Program-made: the position numbers and the translations under genes
The notes under the pieces: generated by a model
What the model saw: the letters and a program-made list of their open reading frames with translations, nothing else
What the model was told of the DNA's origin: nothing
The model's database searches: none
NCBI GenBank assembly: GCA_016280345.1
Contig: JAEEGN010000185.1
Coordinates: 1 to 17,013, forward strand
Length of the DNA stretch: 17,013 nucleotides
From: Selenomonadaceae bacterium
GTDB lineage: Bacteria; Bacillota; Negativicutes; Selenomonadales; Selenomonadaceae
Reading direction: 5' to 3'
Shown: one piece after another, positions 1 to 6,973 of the stretch
Layout of the letters: each line of letters opens with the position of its first letter
How positions within the stretch are numbered: the first letter of the stretch is position 1

Positions 1-169
1 GCGTCCGGGCCAGTTGCCAGGCAACGTACTGTCCCTCCAGCTCGTCACCGTGGGTGCCGGTCACGACGGCAAGGCGGTGACTGGCCGCGTCGGCGCCCTC
101 GATGCGGTTCTTCCGGATGACCAGCGTCTCGCCCACCGACAGCTCCGCCGATATCACTTCTTCAATCAT
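1..169 (-). CDS. Aspartoacylase / succinylglutamate desuccinylase-family hydrolase, N-terminal part
   Basis: Only the first 56 residues are inside the window; the gene continues past the left edge. The visible part ends in a VVTGTHGDELEGQY segment. This is the zinc-binding H-x-x-E motif (H40, E43) of the M14-like AstE/ASPA family, whose members cleave amide bonds of N-acyl amino acids or related carboxyl-amides. The start is the ATG at 169. Its ribosome binding site (GAGGCG) overlaps the stop codon of the transglutaminase-like gene, only 9 nt away, so the gene is very probably the fourth member of that operon and translationally coupled. The substrate cannot be inferred. The family call rests on the zinc motif and its N-terminal position; the remaining zinc ligand and catalytic residues lie outside the window. 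Confidence 0.75.
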   Translation of the reverse strand, partial: MIEEVISAELSVGETLVIRKNRIEGADAASHRLAVVTGTHGDELEGQYVAWQLART

Positions 170-178
170 CGTATCGCC

Positions 179-955
179 TCATTCGTCCGAAACCTTCATG
201 AAAACCGTCTGCGTCTGGACCGCGCCCCCGGAGAATATCCCGCGTTCCAGCGGGCAGTCGCTGTAGTCCCGTCCGACGCAAAACTTCAGATAGCCTTCGT
301 GGGCCAGACAACCGCGGGTCGGGTCCAGACCATGCCAGAGGCCGTCGGCCCAGACCTCCGCCCAGGCGTGGCTCGCGCCCTCGCCAACGGGGATCCCGCT
401 GACGTAGCGGGCGGGTATGCCCGCCAGGCGGCACAGCGCGATGAACACGTGGGCGTAGTCCTGGCACACGCCCTTCGACAGGGTCAGCGCTTCGCCGGCC
501 GTAGTCGTTACCACGGTCGCGCCCGGCGTATAGGTGAAGTGCTTATGGACTTTGGCCGAGATGGCGGCGGCGGTTTTCAGCGGGCGGCAGCCGTGGGGGA
601 TGGAGTCATAGAATTCGCGCAGTTCTTCCGTCGGCTCGGTGAGCGGCGACGGATAAAGATAACAGCGCGGCGGCTCCTCTTCCGGGCGCAGGCGGTCATC
701 GCGGTATGCGGTCCCCTGCAGCGTGAAGCGGAATTCATCGTGGGAATCTGCGATGCGGCCGGCGCAGTACCGGTTGCCGAAGGCGTCCTCTCCCAGACTC
801 GTCACGACGCCGTGGGGGAGGATCGAGAGGGTGTAGGACAGGACCCGTTGCTCGGGCCGGTCGGCAGGGAGGCAGCGGAGGAGGAAATCGTGATTCGTCA
901 CGGTCAGGGAAAAGTCGAGTTTCGTGTCGAAGTAAAATGACAGTTCACGGCCCAT
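179..955 (-). CDS. Transglutaminase-like cysteine protein (COG1305 type)
   Basis: The protein has 258 residues. It contains a transglutaminase-like core with the full catalytic triad: Cys164 in GVCQDYAH, His196 in ASHAWAEVW and Asp211 in DPTRG. An N-terminal region of about 120 residues precedes it, as in the transglutaminase_N/COG1305 arrangement. Prokaryotic members are usually thiol peptidases or amidases rather than cross-linking enzymes. No signal peptide or membrane segment is seen, so it is probably cytoplasmic. The ATG at 955 is chosen because a G-rich ribosome binding site lies just upstream and the start falls 14 nt after the alpha-E gene; the open frame extends further upstream only by running through alpha-E coding sequence. 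Proteins of this type recur next to alpha-E and circularly permuted ATP-grasp genes, as here. The specific substrate is unknown. Confidence 0.9.
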   Translation of the reverse strand: MGRELSFYFDTKLDFSLTVTNHDFLLRCLPADRPEQRVLSYTLSILPHGVVTSLGEDAFGNRYCAGRIADSHDEFRFTLQGTAYRDDRLRPEEEPPRCYLYPSPLTEPTEELREFYDSIPHGCRPLKTAAAISAKVHKHFTYTPGATVVTTTAGEALTLSKGVCQDYAHVFIALCRLAGIPARYVSGIPVGEGASHAWAEVWADGLWHGLDPTRGCLAHEGYLKFCVGRDYSDCPLERGIFSGGAVQTQTVFMKVSDE

Positions 956-969
956 GAAAGATCGCCCCC

Positions 970-1641
970 TTACAGTCGGAACAGGGTTTCCGCCGCTTCG
1001 AGGACGGCGGCGCGGTCGTCGGGCGGGATTTCCGCCGGGGCCGTGAGCAGCAGTCGGAGGGCTTCCGGTGACGGCACGAGGCTGGTCCGGTTCATCCGCT
1101 TGCTGAGCTTGGCCAGCTCGGAGGATACCGCTTCCGTTCGCCATCCCAGGCGCAGATAGAGGCTCAGGCGTTCCACCCCGGCGCCGCACTTGATGATGTT
1201 CCGCACGTTCTCATCGTCGATGCAGTCGTCGTAGCTGCCCCGGAAGGCCATGATGCAGTCGATGGCGCGCTGCAGGGGAAGAGTGGGATTCACGCTGTCC
1301 CGGCCGCTTTCCAGGGCGTTGACCGCCAGCTCCAGATAGGCCAGCGTACGGCTGCCGATGGTTTCCCGGAGCACCATGCCGTTGCCCAGCATCGCGTCGG
1401 CGGCAGCGCGGAGTGATTCCGGGTTGTCCCGGTCGAAAACGTAAGCGCGCATGAATTCTTCGGCGCTCTCGTAGGCGCAGGGGATTTCCAGCGCCGAGCA
1501 AAAGTCGGCATAGTCGATGGGCGCGCCGTCGATCATCCGGTCATACCAGCGCCAGAGATAGCTCAGCGTGGTGGCGACGCGCTCGTAATAGCGCCCCAGC
1601 CAGAAAAGACGCGACATCTTGTTTACTGACATAGTACCCAT
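970..1641 (-). CDS. Alpha-E domain protein (COG2307 type), short form
   Basis: This 223-residue, mostly helical protein begins with MSRLFWLGRYYERVATTL, close to the WLGRYxER pattern at the start of alpha-E domains. The biochemical role of the family is unknown. It is recognised mainly by association with circularly permuted ATP-grasp ligases and transglutaminase-like proteins, both of which flank it here. Family members are usually near 300 residues, so this is a short version; it ends at a normal stop with no obvious frameshift. The ATG at 1641 overlaps the end of the ATP-grasp gene by 19 nt, and a second ATG at 1632 would reduce the overlap to 10 nt. The GGGAGGAGG stretch and a closer AAGGA favour 1641. 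The overlap implies translational coupling. Confidence 0.85.
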   Translation of the reverse strand: MGTMSVNKMSRLFWLGRYYERVATTLSYLWRWYDRMIDGAPIDYADFCSALEIPCAYESAEEFMRAYVFDRDNPESLRAAADAMLGNGMVLRETIGSRTLAYLELAVNALESGRDSVNPTLPLQRAIDCIMAFRGSYDDCIDDENVRNIIKCGAGVERLSLYLRLGWRTEAVSSELAKLSKRMNRTSLVPSPEALRLLLTAPAEIPPDDRAAVLEAAETLFRL

Positions 1642-2933
1642 GTGTCCTTGAAGCCTCCTCCCTGCGACGAGTTGACGACAAAACTGTCAGGATTCCGGGA
1701 AAAGCGCGTGAGGCCGCCAGGCCAGACCGTGACGTCCTCACCGGCGAGCGCGAAGGCGCGAAGATCGGCCTTGCGCTCCACCACCTGACCGTTTTCGGAG
1801 ATCGGAAGATCCTGGAAGTCGATGACCTCCTGGGCGATAAATCGCCGCGGATTGTCTTGGATCGCGGCTTTCAGCTCCTCCCGCTGCGGTTGCGTGAGAT
1901 TCTCGCCGAAGGTCACGCCGTAGCCGCCGGCTTCCGCCACGTCCTTGATGACGAGGCGCCCGATATTCGCCGTCACGTACGCCATATCCGACGAGAAATA
2001 GGGCAGGTACGTCGGCGCGTTCTTCAGCAGCGGTGTTTCGCCGAGGTAATACGAGATCATTTTGGGAACGAAATAGTAGATCCCCTTGTCATCGGCGACG
2101 CCGTTGCCGGGAGCATTCATCACGGCGACGTTCCCGGCCAGGTAAGCGTCCATGAGGTTCGGAATGCCGATCAGGGACGACGGCTCAAAGAACAGGGGGT
2201 CGATGTATTCGTCGCTGACGCGGCGGTATACGGCGCCTACGCGTACCGGATCGTGACCGGCGCGGTAATAGAGACACCGGTTCTCCACGAAGAGGTCGCC
2301 AGTTTCCGCCAGCACCGCCCCCGACTGCTCCGCCAGGTAGGAGTGCTCGAAGTAGGCGGCGTTGTATCTGCCGGGCGTGAATATCACATTGATGCCGCCG
2401 GTGTTCACGTATTCCATGGTACGCTTCAGAAGCGTGCCGTACCCGCGGTTGTCGACGACCCGGTTTCGCTGGAAGGTATTCGGACTGCACCGTCGGCACA
2501 GCGTCCGCGCGATGAGCGGATAGGAGGCGCCGGAGGGGATCCGGAGATTGTCTTCCAGGATGTACCACGCGTTGTCCTTGCCCAGCACCAGATCAATCCC
2601 GGAGATATGGCTGTAGACCGATTTCGGCGGCGTCACGCCTTCGCACTGGGCCAGATAGCCGGGAGAGCGGTAGACGAATTCTTCCGGCACGGCTTTGTCC
2701 CGAATGATCCGCTTGTCGTGATAAATGTCATAGATGAAATAGTTCAGCGCCTTCACACGCTGTTGAAGGCCGCGCTCCAGCGCCTGGAACTCGCTTTGTC
2801 CGATCTGTCGCGGGATCGGGTCGAAGGGGAAGAGGCGCTCGTTGAATTTCCCCTCCTTGTAGATACCGAACTTGACTCCGTAACGCGCGAGCTGCTCATT
2901 GATCTCATGGCCGTGGTTCAATAATTCATTCAT
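1623..2933 (-). CDS. Circularly permuted ATP-grasp protein (COG2308 type)
   Basis: The protein has 436 residues. Family hallmarks are EDNLRIPSG at residues 127-135 and the C-terminal NSSQGGGFKDTWVL at 421-434. ATP-grasp enzymes couple ATP hydrolysis to ligation of a carboxylate to an amine through an acyl-phosphate. In this permuted family the substrate is not known, although peptide or amide formation has been proposed from gene neighbourhoods. The start is the ATG at 2933, 8 nt after a strong GGAAGGAGG site. It is the first gene of an operon with alpha-E, transglutaminase-like and aspartoacylase-like genes, read from a near-consensus promoter at 3029-3057. Its 5' leader contains a hairpin followed by a T-rich run. 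No signal peptide is present, so it acts in the cytoplasm. Confidence 0.9.
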   Translation of the reverse strand: MNELLNHGHEINEQLARYGVKFGIYKEGKFNERLFPFDPIPRQIGQSEFQALERGLQQRVKALNYFIYDIYHDKRIIRDKAVPEEFVYRSPGYLAQCEGVTPPKSVYSHISGIDLVLGKDNAWYILEDNLRIPSGASYPLIARTLCRRCSPNTFQRNRVVDNRGYGTLLKRTMEYVNTGGINVIFTPGRYNAAYFEHSYLAEQSGAVLAETGDLFVENRCLYYRAGHDPVRVGAVYRRVSDEYIDPLFFEPSSLIGIPNLMDAYLAGNVAVMNAPGNGVADDKGIYYFVPKMISYYLGETPLLKNAPTYLPYFSSDMAYVTANIGRLVIKDVAEAGGYGVTFGENLTQPQREELKAAIQDNPRRFIAQEVIDFQDLPISENGQVVERKADLRAFALAGEDVTVWPGGLTRFSRNPDSFVVNSSQGGGFKDTWVLCQ

Positions 2934-2964
2934 CGGCGGCGCCTCCTTCCCGGAAATAACAAAA

Positions 2965-3002
2965 GCAGGACAAGGAAATCCCGAAAGACTTCATTGTCCT
3001 GC
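2965..3002 (-). terminator. Hairpin plus T-run: terminator or leader attenuator
   Basis: On the minus strand a perfect 9-bp stem (GCAGGACAA at 3002-2994 pairing with TTGTCCTGC at 2973-2965), with a 20-nt loop, is followed by TTTTGTTATTT. It lies 63 nt past the response-regulator stop, so it could end that operon. It is also downstream of the promoter at 3029-3057 and upstream of the ATP-grasp start, so any transcript from that promoter must pass through it. The large loop makes it a moderate intrinsic terminator. Whether it attenuates the downstream operon is inference. Confidence 0.55.
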
Positions 3003-3028
3003 CAAAAGCCAGATTCTATTACGAGTAT

Positions 3029-3057
3029 ATTCTAGCGGAAAGCGGCCGCCTTGTCAA
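3029..3057 (-). promoter_or_regulatory. Sigma-70 promoter of the ATP-grasp operon
   Basis: On the minus strand, TTGACA (3057-3052) and TAGAAT (3034-3029) are separated by exactly 17 bp. The -35 box is a perfect consensus match and the -10 differs from TATAAT at two positions. The promoter begins 8 bp after the stop codon of the response regulator. Expected transcription start is near 3022, giving a leader of about 90 nt before the ATP-grasp start codon. Confidence 0.8.
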
Positions 3058-3065
3058 ACGGATTT

Positions 3066-3782
3066 TTACCGGAACCCCAGCAGCCGCTTCATCTCCTGGA
3101 TATGGTTGCGGCTGATGGGGATTTCCTCGTGGGGAAAGCCCTTCATATGGAGGGAGTAGGTCCCCTTGAACCAGGGCACGACCTCGGCCACGAAGTCGAG
3201 GTTCACGATGTATTGCCGGTGGACCTGGAAAAAGGGGGCGTCCGACAGGAAGGCGACCATGGCCTGCATGTTGAGCTGGGAGGTGAATTCGCCCGATTTC
3301 GTGCGCACGAAGACGGATTTGTTCTTCACGTAGGCCATGATGATCTCGGGACGGGTGACGGGGTACATCCGCCCTTCGCGCATGACGGTGATTTTGTTGT
3401 CCGCTTCGGGGACGGGCTTCAGCAGCGACTTGGCCTTTTCCAGCGCCCGGGCGAGAGCGACGCGGGAAACCGGCTTCGTGATGTAGCCGATGGCGGGCGT
3501 GTCGAAGGCGTCGAGGGCGTATTCCCCGTAAGCGGTGACGAAAATCACCAGGACCTTTCGCTTCATCTCGCCGAGGCACTTGGCGAATTCGATCCCGTTC
3601 ATGCCGGGCATCTGGATGTCGAGGAACAGGAGCTCGCAGGGATTGCCGGACAGATAGGCCAGCGCCGGTGCCGCCTGATCGAATTTCTTCATCACGTGGA
3701 ATTCGGGGTGGGCTTGCAGCAGGTATTCCAGTTCGTCGCAAAGCGGCGTTTCGTCGTCGACGATTACGGTCCGTATATTCAT
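3066..3782 (-). CDS. LytTR-family response regulator
   Basis: The protein has 238 residues. The receiver domain occupies roughly residues 1-120, with the acidic pair D9/D10 (VDDE), phospho-acceptor Asp55 in LLFLDIQMPGMNG, and the TKP lysine near residue 105. The C-terminal LytTR DNA-binding domain (about 140-235) contains the characteristic FFQVHRQYIVNLDFV segment. LytTR proteins bind pairs of 9-bp direct repeats about 21 bp apart; such a pair occurs at 14001-14030 upstream of the transporter operon. The ATG at 3782 is preferred: AAGGAAG lies 9 nt upstream, spanning the kinase stop. A TTG at 3788 directly abuts the kinase stop but is too close to that site. The gene follows its kinase without a real gap. 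A likely function is transcriptional activation in response to the cognate kinase. Confidence 0.93.
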   Translation of the reverse strand: MNIRTVIVDDETPLCDELEYLLQAHPEFHVMKKFDQAAPALAYLSGNPCELLFLDIQMPGMNGIEFAKCLGEMKRKVLVIFVTAYGEYALDAFDTPAIGYITKPVSRVALARALEKAKSLLKPVPEADNKITVMREGRMYPVTRPEIIMAYVKNKSVFVRTKSGEFTSQLNMQAMVAFLSDAPFFQVHRQYIVNLDFVAEVVPWFKGTYSLHMKGFPHEEIPISRNHIQEMKRLLGFR

Positions 3783-3788
3783 CTCCAA

Positions 3789-5459
3789 TCACTTCCTTCT
3801 GAGCAAGGGAATCGTAATCCGGAAGGCGCTGCCCTTTCCTTCCTCGCTTTGTATCACTATCTCGGCGTCCTCTTTGTAAATACCCCGGAGGCGTTTCATG
3901 ATGTTGGCGACGCCGATGCCTTCCGAGCGCAGTTCCTGAAGCATCCGGCACTTTTCTTCCGTCATACCGGCGCCGTTGTCGATGATTTCGATGACGATCC
4001 GCTTCGCCGCTTGCCGGATGTTGATACGGAGGACACAGTTGTCCGGCTTGGGGAACAGTCCGTGGGTGACCGCGTTTTCGACCAGCGGCTGCAGGATGAA
4101 GGCCGGACAGAGGCAGTCCAGCAGCGTCTCGTCCACCTCGGTCCGCACCGCCAGACGGGCCCCGAAGCGCGCCCGGACGATGCTGAGATAGGAGAGAACG
4201 GTGCCGTATTCCTCGCCGATGGTGATCATCGTTTCGTGGTGGGCAAAGGAGAAGCGCAGCATATCCGAGAGGTTTTCCAGAAGCGTCCGCGCCATTTCCG
4301 GATTGGTCCGGCAAAACGACATGATGATCGACAGGGTGTTGAACAGGAAATGGGGACTGATCTGGGATTCGAGGGCCCGCTGCTCGGCCTGTTCCAGCAA
4401 CAGCTTCTGCCGTTCGTAATCGGCCAGCGCCAGGGAGGTCGAAAGGAAGCGGCCGATGCCTTCAAGCATTTCCTCGTCCAGCACGGAGATGCCGTTCTTC
4501 TTCGTGGCGTAAAATCGGATGATGCCTACGGGCTTGCGGTTGAGCAGCAGCGGGACCGTCATCCCGTAGTAGAGGGGACAGTCCGGGTCCCCGCAGCCGT
4601 GTTCCCCGACGAAGCGCGATGATTTACCGGTTTCGAGGACCTTTTCCGTGTCGGGGAAGAACAGAGGCTTTCCCGCCTGATGGTATTCGCTGGGGAGCCC
4701 ATCGTAGGCCAGCGTCGTTTCCGTGTCGGTGATGGCGACCGCCGCCACGTCGGTATGGTGCAGGATGACGGCGGCAATCTTCGGCGCCGACCCGGCGGTG
4801 AGGCCGTCCTGCAGGAAAGGCACCGCTTCGTTGGCGATGGAAAGGGCTCGCTGCGCCGCTTTCGCGCCGGCGGACTCCGTCTGCTTCTGCATGTCCTGGA
4901 GGATGAGGATGAAAAGCACGGTACCGATGACCGTGACCAACGTCGTCGGAATGGCGGCGGCTTTCTCAAAGGCGAGGGCCATCTCGAAGGGCTTGGCGAA
5001 CATGAGGGTAAGGGCCTTCTGGATGAATTCCGCCGCCAGCGCGACGGCCATGGCGATTTTCCAGTTCAGGTCCTTGAAGCCGTAACGGAGGCGAATCAGC
5101 CCGGCCATGAATCCGGCGATGACCGTCGCTACGGCGCAGCTCGGGGCGGTGAAGCCGCCGAGCAGGTAGCGGTGGAAGCCACTGATAATGCCCACGGCGA
5201 GGCCCACATAAGGGCCGCCGACAATCCCGCCCATCAGCGTGCCGACAATCCGCGTGCTGGCCAGGGCGCCGAACATCCGAATGCCGTAATACGATGACAC
5301 GATGGCCAGGGAGGAGAAGATCGCCGTCAGGGTAACACCCGCTCGCCAGGTGATGGGCGAGGAGGCCATACAGCGATAGATGTTTTGGCCGCGCCCCAGC
5401 AGGTAGGCGATCATCGCCGAGATGCAGACGTTGCCGAGCAAGGCGAAAAGCAGGTTCAT
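3789..5459 (-). CDS. LytS/BtsS-type sensor histidine kinase (5TM-GAF-HisKA-like-HATPase)
   Basis: The protein has 556 residues. The N-terminal ~190 residues form the 5TM-LYT membrane domain, with the typical GGIVGGPYVGLAVG glycine-rich stretch. A short amphipathic linker leads to a GAF-like domain (about 205-345) containing the cysteine pair in HGCGDPDC. The transmitter follows: phospho-acceptor His370 in SQISPHFLFNTL, then the ATPase with LVENAVTHG (N box), DNGAGM (G1) and GIGVANI (G2). Kinases of this class (LytS, BtsS, YpdA) sense small metabolites such as pyruvate and control transporters. The ATG at 5459 overlaps the hydrogenase stop in an ATGA arrangement, and the response regulator follows at once. 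The ligand is unknown; context suggests a carboxylate, H2 or redox state, which is inference. Confidence 0.94.
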   Translation of the reverse strand: MNLLFALLGNVCISAMIAYLLGRGQNIYRCMASSPITWRAGVTLTAIFSSLAIVSSYYGIRMFGALASTRIVGTLMGGIVGGPYVGLAVGIISGFHRYLLGGFTAPSCAVATVIAGFMAGLIRLRYGFKDLNWKIAMAVALAAEFIQKALTLMFAKPFEMALAFEKAAAIPTTLVTVIGTVLFILILQDMQKQTESAGAKAAQRALSIANEAVPFLQDGLTAGSAPKIAAVILHHTDVAAVAITDTETTLAYDGLPSEYHQAGKPLFFPDTEKVLETGKSSRFVGEHGCGDPDCPLYYGMTVPLLLNRKPVGIIRFYATKKNGISVLDEEMLEGIGRFLSTSLALADYERQKLLLEQAEQRALESQISPHFLFNTLSIIMSFCRTNPEMARTLLENLSDMLRFSFAHHETMITIGEEYGTVLSYLSIVRARFGARLAVRTEVDETLLDCLCPAFILQPLVENAVTHGLFPKPDNCVLRINIRQAAKRIVIEIIDNGAGMTEEKCRMLQELRSEGIGVANIMKRLRGIYKEDAEIVIQSEEGKGSAFRITIPLLRRK

Positions 5460-6973
5460 ACCGTCTCACCGCGATTCGGTTCTGCCGCTGTATCCAGCCT
5501 TTGACAGGCGGCGACGGCTTCGTCGTTCTCGTCGCTGGTCTTCTTCTCCGCGGTCTGGGCGTACTTCGTCACCATCACCCGGGTCAGGCCGAAGGGGACC
5601 AGCGTGCCGGGGCCGTCGATGCAGCCGTTCTGGCAGGCCATGCCCTCCAGGTAGTTGATGGACAGCTTGCCCTGCTTGACTTCGTCCAGCTTCGCCTGGC
5701 AGGCGTTGAGACCGCCGGCGTAGTCCATGACGGCTTCCGGGGCGCCGGATTTCTCCAGCACGCGCTTCATCGAGGACTGGACGCCGCGGTTCAGAGGGAA
5801 GCCGATGCCGCCGGCCGCCGCTTCGGTACGGTATATTTCTTCCTCTGGCAGGGAGAGGTCTGTTCCCGTGCCCTCGAAGACGCAGAGAATCTCCTCGTAG
5901 GTCAGGGCGAAATCGACGCTGGCCGGGTGACGCAGCGTCTCCGCCTTCTTGGCGATGCAGGGGCCGATGAAGCAGGTCAGGGCGCCCTCGTAGCGCTGCT
6001 TCACCCACTGGCCGCAGGAAACCATGGGGGAGGCGGTCTGGGAGATATTCCCCTCATATTCAGGGAAATGCTTTTTCACCAGGTCCACGAAGGCCGGGCA
6101 GCAAGAGCTGCTCATGAAAGCCATCCTGTCCGGCACTTTCTCCCGGAACTCCGCCGCCTCCCGCAGCGTCGTGACGTCGGCCCCCACCGCCACCTCCGCG
6201 ACGGCCGCGAAACCGAGCCGCTTTAACCCGGCGACGACCTGGGCCGGCGTGACCTTCGCTCCGAACTGGCCCACGAAGGAGGGGGCCAGCATGGCGACGA
6301 CGCGCTCCTTCCGCTTCAGCGCCAAAAGCAGCGGCACGATCATGCTCCGCTCGTCGAGGGCACCGAAGGGGCAGGCGCCGCGGCAGTTGCCGCAGTTCAC
6401 GCATTTATCGTAGTCGATGACGACGCGCTTGTCGGCTCCCTGCCGGGCGGAGATGGCCCCCAGGGCGCAGGCCCGGATGCAGGGGCGGACGATCTCGATG
6501 ATGGCGCCGTAGGGGCAGGACTGGGCGCAGCGGCCGCACTCCACGCATACGTCGCGGTCGATGGTGGCCCGGTTGTTCTGGATGCTGATGGCTTTCCGGG
6601 GACAGTTGTTGATGCACTTGTGCTGGATGCAGTGACGGCAGAGGTCAGTGACGTAGTATTTGTCGATGGGGCAGGCGTCACAGGCGTCGGGCAGCACGTC
6701 CATGACGGGGAGCGAGCGGTCGAACGCGCCGTTCAGGGCCGCCCTGGCGGCGTTGATGATATTGAGCTCCAGCGGCTGCCACAGCGCCATCTGGACGCGG
6801 TTCTTCAGCACGGCGCGTTCCTTGTGGACGCAGCAGCGGACGCGGGGCGTGTTGTCGCGGACCGTCTTGTAGAGGATGTCGTAGACGCGGTCCGGCAGGC
6901 AGTCGTTCCAGGTATATTCCGCGATATGACGCAGAACGCCGCGCCGAAATTCCGTGACCTGTGTGGTATCCAT
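5456..6973 (-). CDS. Monomeric [FeFe] hydrogenase, group B type
   Basis: The protein has 505 residues. The N-terminal half carries several [4Fe-4S] motifs: Cys112/115/120/124, Cys143/146/149/153, an isolated CxxxC (165/169), and Cys191/194/197/201. The C-terminal H-cluster domain has three signatures: SSSCCPAF (Cys291 at the proton-relay position, Cys292 a ligand), IGPCIAKKAE (Cys339) and EGMACQNGCIDGP (Cys447, Cys451). All H-cluster cysteines are present, so it is probably catalytic. The GPC form of motif 2 and the NGCIDGP form of motif 3 differ from group A MPC and GGC...GGG patterns and match the group B1/B3 type. The reaction is reversible 2H+ reduction with ferredoxin. The ATG at 6973 is chosen because GGGAGGG lies 8 nt upstream; the in-frame upstream extension is non-homologous. 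It leads the kinase/regulator operon. Confidence 0.9.
   Translation of the reverse strand: MDTTQVTEFRRGVLRHIAEYTWNDCLPDRVYDILYKTVRDNTPRVRCCVHKERAVLKNRVQMALWQPLELNIINAARAALNGAFDRSLPVMDVLPDACDACPIDKYYVTDLCRHCIQHKCINNCPRKAISIQNNRATIDRDVCVECGRCAQSCPYGAIIEIVRPCIRACALGAISARQGADKRVVIDYDKCVNCGNCRGACPFGALDERSMIVPLLLALKRKERVVAMLAPSFVGQFGAKVTPAQVVAGLKRLGFAAVAEVAVGADVTTLREAAEFREKVPDRMAFMSSSCCPAFVDLVKKHFPEYEGNISQTASPMVSCGQWVKQRYEGALTCFIGPCIAKKAETLRHPASVDFALTYEEILCVFEGTGTDLSLPEEEIYRTEAAAGGIGFPLNRGVQSSMKRVLEKSGAPEAVMDYAGGLNACQAKLDEVKQGKLSINYLEGMACQNGCIDGPGTLVPFGLTRVMVTKYAQTAEKKTSDENDEAVAACQRLDTAAEPNRGETV

Noticed and set aside
14..940. 308-codon plus-strand open frame opposite the transglutaminase-like gene
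   Set aside because: The minus-strand protein has an intact catalytic triad and operon context; the plus-strand translation resembles no known family.
3054..3062. Single LytTR-like half site (TCCGTTTGA) overlapping the -35 box of the ATP-grasp promoter
   Set aside because: It fits 8 of 9 positions, but no second copy occurs 21 bp away on either side, so a LytTR dimer site is not supported.
3051..4622. 523-codon open frame on the plus strand, antisense to the regulator and kinase genes
   Set aside because: Both antisense partners are unmistakable conserved proteins; the plus-strand frame has no recognisable domain and reflects high GC at third positions.
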